DNA from: Micavibrio sp. | Lineage (GTDB): Bacteria; Pseudomonadota; Alphaproteobacteria; Micavibrionales; Micavibrionaceae | Assembly (NCBI GenBank): GCA_012960155.1 | Contig: DUBU01000019.1 | Location: 34,849 to 91,160 of the forward strand | DNA length: 56,312 bases | Direction: 5' to 3' | Part shown: in pieces, positions 51,492 to 56,312 of the stretch | How the letters are laid out: each line of letters opens with the position of its first letter | How positions within the stretch are numbered: position 1 is the first letter of the stretch | Notes under the pieces: model-generated | The model's input: only the letters and a program-made list of their open reading frames with translations | Told to the model about the DNA's origin: nothing | Database searches by the model: none | Position numbers and translations under genes: made by a program

Positions 51492-53687
51492 ATGTCAAAT
51501 CTCACCAAACAGGCAACGGATATGTGGCCAGCTAAAGCTGATTCGAAGACAACTGACAACCGAAGGGCCGGTATAAGAGCTAGCTTCGGCGGGTCTTCTA
51601 CGCAAATTTGGAAAAGCCGTTTATCATGGCGCATCGCGCTTGCCGTGTTCTTGACCATCCTGACCGTACAGGTCGCCATTCTGAGCGTTAATATTGGCGA
51701 AGTACGCAAAACTCATCTTATACAGCTTGTTGAAGAAGGCCGCTCTTCTATTGTCCCTCTTATCAATAAAGGGTTTAGCAGCCAGCCATTTACAAATGAT
51801 GATCAAGTCAGAGAGATGCAAAACCTGACGCGCATTTCAGGGATCGCAATTTACGCCACTATTGACGGCCAATTACTTAAATCTTATGGACAGCCAACGG
51901 TGGCGCGCGTTACACGTGACCCTGAAACAGGCTATATCCGACTACCGCAGAATTACTATAGTAATGACGGCTCTTTCTACGACGCGCTTCTAACCCCTAA
52001 GTCAATGGGCGGCGCGCCCTCCTACATCGTTCTAAAGCTTGAGTCAAAAGACATCGAGCTCAAGGTACAAGCCTATATTGAACAAACCATTCTGATTATG
52101 CTGCTTATGTCTGCCTTTGTAACAACGGTATTGATGATTGCGCTTGGACACTGGCTTCTAGAACCAATTCTATTTATGCGCGACAATCTTGTCAGAGCCT
52201 CTGAAGACCCTGAAAATCCGCATGTCAGAGAGTCACATTATGATCCCTCGGATGAAATTGGCAGCGCGATCGAGATTTCATCACGTCTGATCAAACAGAA
52301 CGCCGATAACATTCGCCGCATCAAAAGTGCGGCCGAAGACCAGATTCACAAACTGGCTTACTACGACACATTGACGGGGCTACCGAACAGAACACTGTTC
52401 ATCCAAAAGCTAAACGAAATGACGAAAGCCGAAGGAAACGCCCCAGACAAGAAATTCGCCGTGATTGCAATGGACCTTGATCACTTCAAGGATATCAATG
52501 ACAGCATGGGCCACAATATCGGCGATGCCATTCTGCGCGCCGTTGGTAAGCGTCTACGCGCCGCCTTACCGGAAGCAGCGGTTGTAGCTCGTTCTGGTGA
52601 GGATGAATTCGCCGTTACTATGGCGCTTACAAAAGATATTAACAACGCCCGCGACATTGCTGAGCGTGTAGCAGGCGTTATCCGCTCTGAACCGTTTAAG
52701 GTCTTCAGCGAAACGTTCCAGATCCGTTCATCAGTTGGTGTTTCTACATTCCCGACAGATGGCCTTGATCCAGATCAGGTTCTAAAGAACGCCGATATTG
52801 CGCTAAACCGTGCCAAAGAAGAAGGCCGCGATACGATCAAAGAATACTCAGAAGACTTTGACCGTGCCGTCCAGCAGCGCTTCCAGATCCTGCGTGATCT
52901 GCGTGATGCAATGGAGCAGGATCAATTACTTCTGCACTTCCAGCCGCAATTCGACCTTAAAACTGGCCGTATGATTGGCGCGGAATCTCTCATTCGTTGG
53001 TGGAAACCAGATAAGAGCAAAGAAGGTGGCCATTTTATTCCACCCGTGGACTTCATTCCGATTGCCGAGCAATCAGGCCTGATCGTTCCTATTGGGGAAT
53101 GGGTGCTGCGTACAGCTTGTGAAGCTGCGGCAGACTGGCAGAAACGTGGCTTTGATATGCGTATCGCCGTAAACGTATCAGGCGCACAGTTCTTTAAGAG
53201 TGACATTGTCGCACTAACTGACCAAATTCTGCGCGAGACAGGGCTGAAGCCATCAAATTTAGAACTTGAAGTGACAGAGAGTATCTTTATGGAAGATATC
53301 TCCCATGCTATCACCACGCTGCAGAACCTGCACGCACTTGGTGTTGAAATTGCAATTGACGATTTCGGTACAGGCTATTCGTCTCTGTCATATCTACGCC
53401 AATTCCCGATCGACCGTTTGAAGATCGACCAAAGTTTCATCAGGAACGCGCTCAACAATCCTGATGATGCGGCGATTGCACGTACAATCGTCCGACTGGG
53501 CCATTCACTCAACCTGAAAGTTATCGCTGAGGGTGTTGAAACCGCCGATCACGAAGCCTTCCTGATGAGCGAGGAGTGTGACGAAGTGCAAGGCTATCGT
53601 TACTCTCGCCCAATCCCGCTGGAGGAAATTAATACGCTCGCCGCTAATTATGACGGCAAGCTCTCCAGTTTTGATAAAGCAGGATAA
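51492..53687 (+). CDS. Membrane GGDEF-EAL protein, probable c-di-GMP phosphodiesterase
   Basis: From ATG 51492 (MSNLTKQATDMW) the protein is 731 aa; an in-frame TTG at 51348 would add a doubtful extension. It has a membrane helix near 40-60, a periplasmic domain, a second helix near 195-218 and a HAMP-like segment. The GGDEF domain reads SGEDEF (near 370), so the second Gly of the signature is Glu and cyclase activity is doubtful. The EAL domain is well kept: ESLIRWW (near 498), EVTESIFMED, AIDDFGTGYSSLSYLRQFP and VIAEGVET. It likely degrades c-di-GMP, with the GGDEF part as a sensor. No partner gene is adjacent. Confidence 0.9.
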   Translation: MSNLTKQATDMWPAKADSKTTDNRRAGIRASFGGSSTQIWKSRLSWRIALAVFLTILTVQVAILSVNIGEVRKTHLIQLVEEGRSSIVPLINKGFSSQPFTNDDQVREMQNLTRISGIAIYATIDGQLLKSYGQPTVARVTRDPETGYIRLPQNYYSNDGSFYDALLTPKSMGGAPSYIVLKLESKDIELKVQAYIEQTILIMLLMSAFVTTVLMIALGHWLLEPILFMRDNLVRASEDPENPHVRESHYDPSDEIGSAIEISSRLIKQNADNIRRIKSAAEDQIHKLAYYDTLTGLPNRTLFIQKLNEMTKAEGNAPDKKFAVIAMDLDHFKDINDSMGHNIGDAILRAVGKRLRAALPEAAVVARSGEDEFAVTMALTKDINNARDIAERVAGVIRSEPFKVFSETFQIRSSVGVSTFPTDGLDPDQVLKNADIALNRAKEEGRDTIKEYSEDFDRAVQQRFQILRDLRDAMEQDQLLLHFQPQFDLKTGRMIGAESLIRWWKPDKSKEGGHFIPPVDFIPIAEQSGLIVPIGEWVLRTACEAAADWQKRGFDMRIAVNVSGAQFFKSDIVALTDQILRETGLKPSNLELEVTESIFMEDISHAITTLQNLHALGVEIAIDDFGTGYSSLSYLRQFPIDRLKIDQSFIRNALNNPDDAAIARTIVRLGHSLNLKVIAEGVETADHEAFLMSEECDEVQGYRYSRPIPLEEINTLAANYDGKLSSFDKAG

Positions 53688-53729
53688 TATTCAATTGCTT
53701 TTTGCATCAGGATTGTATTACCTGACGGC

Positions 53730-55067
53730 ATGAATAATGCACGTCCATACAAGTCTGAGCGCTCCGAAAACTTGCACGGTACTTTTGCCGTTCCGGGTGA
53801 TAAATCTATATCACACCGCACCGTCATGTTTGGCCTTCTGGCAGAAGGCACGACAACGGCAACAGACCTTTTGGAAGGCGAAGACGTCATGGCAACGGCC
53901 GCCGCAGCCACTGCGATGGGCGCTTCCGTGCGAAAAGATGATCAAGGCACATGGCACATCCAAGGCACTGGCGGTAAACTCGGCCAGCCTAAAGAGATCA
54001 TGGATATGGGTAATAGCGGCACTTCAGCCAGACTGCTGATGGGGCTAGTTTCCGGCCACGCAATTGAAGCCAGATTCACAGGCGATGCATCCCTTTGTAA
54101 GCGCCCCATGAAGCGCGTTATGAACCCCCTAACCGAAATGGGTGCAGGCTTTACCGACCATCAAGACGGTAAATTACCACTGACACTTAAAGGCAGTAGC
54201 ACTTTAAAAGCGATTACATACGAACTACCTGTGGCATCCGCTCAAGTTAAATCTGCCGTTCTCCTCGCTGGCTTAAATGCTCAAGGCACAACAACAGTCA
54301 TCGAGACAGTGCCAACGCGCGACCACACTGAAAATATGCTCAAAGGATTTGGTGTTGATATCACAACGGTTCAAAATGATAACGGTGCCTATGAAATCAG
54401 CATTCAGGGCGGCCAGACATTAAAAGCGTGCCACGTCGACGTACCGTCAGACCCAAGCTCGGCAGCCTTCCCTACTGTGGCTGCCCTCCTCTGTAAAGGC
54501 TCTGACGTTATATTAAAAAGCATCGGTATGAATGATCGCCGTAACGGCATATATAAAGTGCTTCAAAATATGGGCGCTGACTTAACACTGGAAAACGAGC
54601 GTATCGAAGCGGGAGAACCTGTTGCGGACATCCATGTCAAAGGCACAAAAACATTACAAGGCGTAACAGTTGATCCTGAAATCGTACCCAGCATGATTGA
54701 CGAATTTCCTGTTCTAGCCATGGCAGCAGCCTGTGCAGACGGCGTGACGACCATGACTAATCTAGCCGAGCTGCGCGTCAAAGAAAGCGACCGCCTTGCA
54801 ATGGTTGCCAACGGTTTGCGCGCCTGCGGGGTAGAACTGGAAGAAGGCCCGGACAGCCTGACAATTTTTGGTAACGGCACACCCCCGAGAGGTGGCGCCC
54901 TCATCGAAACAGCGCTGGATCACCGCATCGCAATGAGTTTTCTTGTGCTTGGTCTGGCAACAGAGAAGCCTGTAACAATCGATGACATTAGCCCCGTAAA
55001 TACGAGCTTCCCGGGCTTCGTTGATAAAATGGCAGCCCTCGGCGCCCACATATCGCCTGCTGACTAA
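53730..55067 (+). CDS. aroA: 3-phosphoshikimate 1-carboxyvinyltransferase (EPSP synthase)
   Basis: The 445-aa protein has the full EPSP synthase fold: PGDKSISHRTVMFGLLAEG (near 23), DMGNSGTSARLLMGLV (near 94), SLCKRPMKRVMNPLTEMGA, QVKSAVLLAGLNAQGTT, RDHTENML, RVKESDRLAMVANGLRACGV and DHRIAMSFLVLGLA. It joins phosphoenolpyruvate to shikimate-3-phosphate for chorismate synthesis. The pattern around LLMGLV recalls the class II (CP4-like) branch, but Gly is kept in GNSGT at the position where CP4 has Ala, so target sensitivity should be the ordinary type. No clear Shine-Dalgarno; the gene follows the GGDEF-EAL gene by 42 nt. Confidence 0.95.
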   Translation: MNNARPYKSERSENLHGTFAVPGDKSISHRTVMFGLLAEGTTTATDLLEGEDVMATAAAATAMGASVRKDDQGTWHIQGTGGKLGQPKEIMDMGNSGTSARLLMGLVSGHAIEARFTGDASLCKRPMKRVMNPLTEMGAGFTDHQDGKLPLTLKGSSTLKAITYELPVASAQVKSAVLLAGLNAQGTTTVIETVPTRDHTENMLKGFGVDITTVQNDNGAYEISIQGGQTLKACHVDVPSDPSSAAFPTVAALLCKGSDVILKSIGMNDRRNGIYKVLQNMGADLTLENERIEAGEPVADIHVKGTKTLQGVTVDPEIVPSMIDEFPVLAMAAACADGVTTMTNLAELRVKESDRLAMVANGLRACGVELEEGPDSLTIFGNGTPPRGGALIETALDHRIAMSFLVLGLATEKPVTIDDISPVNTSFPGFVDKMAALGAHISPAD

Positions 55068-55115
55068 CTATCAGAAAATTAATTCGAAAAACTCTAAAAA
55101 ATCAATTTTTCGCAA

Positions 55116-55177
55116 TTGACAATCATTCGCAACAACTATACTCATATCCCCATATTGAGAATAATTCTCATTATAAT
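55116..55177 (+). promoter_or_regulatory. Promoter with Fur-like operator upstream of the last gene
   Basis: TTGACA (55116-55121) is followed after 15 nt by TATACT (55137-55142). Downstream, TGAGAAT A ATTCTCA (55156-55170) is a perfect 7-1-7 palindrome of the Fur-box type, and TATAAT occurs at 55172-55177. The operator sits between or over the promoter elements, as in iron-repressed genes. The AT-rich stretch 55085-55118 before it, with a CGAAAAA/TTTTTCG inverted repeat, probably ends the aroA message. Confidence 0.6.
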
Positions 55178-55248
55178 TTGTGCGGGTAGAGAATATAGCG
55201 AGCGCTTAAACTCCCCAGTTTATAACAACAGACATTTATGGAGACATG

Positions 55249-56312
55249 ATGCAACTTCCGGGCATGCACCTTATGGGACGAACACCGACTTCTTTAGCTA
55301 GACAGGTCAAAGATATTGAAATTGCCGATTTGCGCCGCGAATTCCGTAAAGAAGTGCAGAGCTTCATCCGAGAAGCAGGTATCCCCGAAGATGCCAAGGT
55401 AAACATTCAGCCCAAGGCAAAAGACGCCTCCCCTGTTTATGTTCTGACAGGTGCAAGCTTTACCGAATATGACCCGAGATTGCACAAAGATAACGACAAA
55501 CACAGTTTCTCTGCTTTTACAGCAGAGGACGGCACTCGCTATCTGCTGAACAACACTGCTGCCATTTTTGAGAATCTGGCCAAAAGTGGTGACCGTATTG
55601 TAGTTCACACGAAAAACCCCACAGTCGTGCAGCAGATAGCCCGCCACTATAACGCCGAAGACAACATTGAGATTGTCGAAGGCCCTCTGGATGACGACAC
55701 AATCTTGCCCAAAATATACAAGGCCCTATCATCCATGACTGAAAAAGAGCCTGCCAGTACAGTACGCATGGCACTTTACCAGTCTTTCGCCCAGAATAAC
55801 GGCGAACCATTCAAACCAATGCATCGCGAAAGCGCACAAGAAGTCGAGCGCGCGGCAAACAAGCGCATACGTTTCGTCTACAATATGGCGGCAATGGGCT
55901 ATGACTTGATGATGAATCAAGGTCTGGACGATTTGCGCATCGTGTCCCTGTCAGCACTGGCATCTAGCCGTGCAACATACGGCCTGCTGGCTGACGCTGC
56001 AGACAAATACATGAACGAACTGACATGGCGTACATTCCATCACGAAGCCAACTTCTTGACAGGAAAGCCTATGACTGTGTTCCAGCTAAACCCTGGCATC
56101 ACAACGGCATGTGACGTTTACGAAAAGAACGATGCACGCCATATCGTGAAAATGGAATCTCTGGCAGATGGCTTCCCACTGGATGATGAAATCTTTTTGG
56201 GTCAACAAAACCTGCCGCAGCTATCATCAGGCGACATTGCTCTGGTAGCAGAAGCACTTCTGAAAACACCAAACGGCGCCAACCCGAACGAAGGCCTGCC
56301 TACACATATTAA
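55249..56312 (+). CDS. N-terminal 354 residues of an unidentified protein, truncated by the window
   Basis: An open frame starts at ATG 55249 (MQLPGMHLMGRTPTSLARQ); GGAG at 55240-55243 lies 5 nt upstream, while the ATG at 55246 is too close. It runs to the right edge without a stop. The visible part is soluble, mixed alpha/beta, with no signal peptide. It has segments such as RYLLNNTAAIFENLAKSGDR and TLWRTFHHEANFLTG-like helical runs near residues 255-275, but I recognise no family or catalytic motif. A Fur-like palindrome upstream suggests iron-controlled expression. Codon use looks like that of its neighbours. Confidence 0.65.
   Translation, partial: MQLPGMHLMGRTPTSLARQVKDIEIADLRREFRKEVQSFIREAGIPEDAKVNIQPKAKDASPVYVLTGASFTEYDPRLHKDNDKHSFSAFTAEDGTRYLLNNTAAIFENLAKSGDRIVVHTKNPTVVQQIARHYNAEDNIEIVEGPLDDDTILPKIYKALSSMTEKEPASTVRMALYQSFAQNNGEPFKPMHRESAQEVERAANKRIRFVYNMAAMGYDLMMNQGLDDLRIVSLSALASSRATYGLLADAADKYMNELTWRTFHHEANFLTGKPMTVFQLNPGITTACDVYEKNDARHIVKMESLADGFPLDDEIFLGQQNLPQLSSGDIALVAEALLKTPNGANPNEGLPTHI

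Overview
ORGANISM. The window looks like the chromosome of an alphaproteobacterium of moderate GC content. Lineage markers are a circularly permuted (two-piece) ssrA/tmRNA gene, a GapR/DUF2312 nucleoid protein, an alpha-type SspB, a COQ9-family ubiquinone protein, and two promoter-like sites resembling the alphaproteobacterial EcfG general-stress consensus (GGAAC, about 17 nt, CGTT-like). I see no phage genes, transposases, integrases, rRNA or CRISPR. A species cannot be named from the sequence alone. LAYOUT. 1-5.2 kb: an unidentified partial gene, a small orphan gene, then minus-strand genes for an O-antigen-ligase-type membrane protein with TPR tail, GapR, an N-formylglutamate amidohydrolase, an anchored protein with weak DotI/IcmL resemblance, and COQ9. 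5.2-7.4 kb: an ABC1 kinase and MsrA on the plus strand, then a small minus-strand gene whose ribosome-binding site can fold into a hairpin. 7.4-15.5 kb: a four-gene minus-strand cluster made of a giant CobT-like VWA protein with a Gln/Asp/Gly low-complexity linker, an 869-aa MoxR/CobS-like AAA+ ATPase, a 117-aa orphan and an ankyrin-like 482-aa protein. 15.6-31.2 kb: one tightly packed eight-gene minus-strand operon encoding a 1123-aa Cys-free acidic repeat protein, two divergent type-I-secretion ABC subunits, an HlyD adaptor, and four signalling proteins (REC-HATPase, CHASE hybrid kinase with two REC and Hpt, a response regulator, a second hybrid kinase with Hpt). A PhoB/OmpR-family regulator is divergent from it. 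32-35 kb: a lipoprotein serine protease, a stress-type protein, a D-amino-acid transaminase and a DUF4168 protein, two of them behind EcfG-like promoters. 35-39.3 kb: tRNA-Arg(CCG), an ABC ATPase, an alpha/beta hydrolase, SspB, an EamA transporter, a large palindrome and the permuted tmRNA. 39.3-43 kb: a HAD phosphatase and a folate/thymidylate group (ThyA, an HD phosphohydrolase, a FolB-like protein, DHFR). 43-48.6 kb: Mrp, HflK-HflC, a fatty-acid desaturase and a response regulator. 48.7-56.3 kb: a dihydroorotase, an exported protein with a duplicated CX12C domain, a GGDEF-EAL protein, AroA, and a truncated unknown gene behind a Fur-like palindrome. HOW THE PARTS FIT. Two blocks look like coherent little-described systems. 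The first is the VWA/MoxR/orphan/ankyrin cluster, which is probably an AAA+ chaperone-type machine. The second is the secretion operon, where a candidate exported acidic repeat protein, its exporter and a complete phosphorelay are cotranscribed, and where both ATPase domains lack several canonical catalytic residues. A third theme is protein quality control: sspB, an ssrA gene whose tag repeats the ANDN module, and hflKC. All functions are assigned by reading motifs in the translations. No database search was possible.
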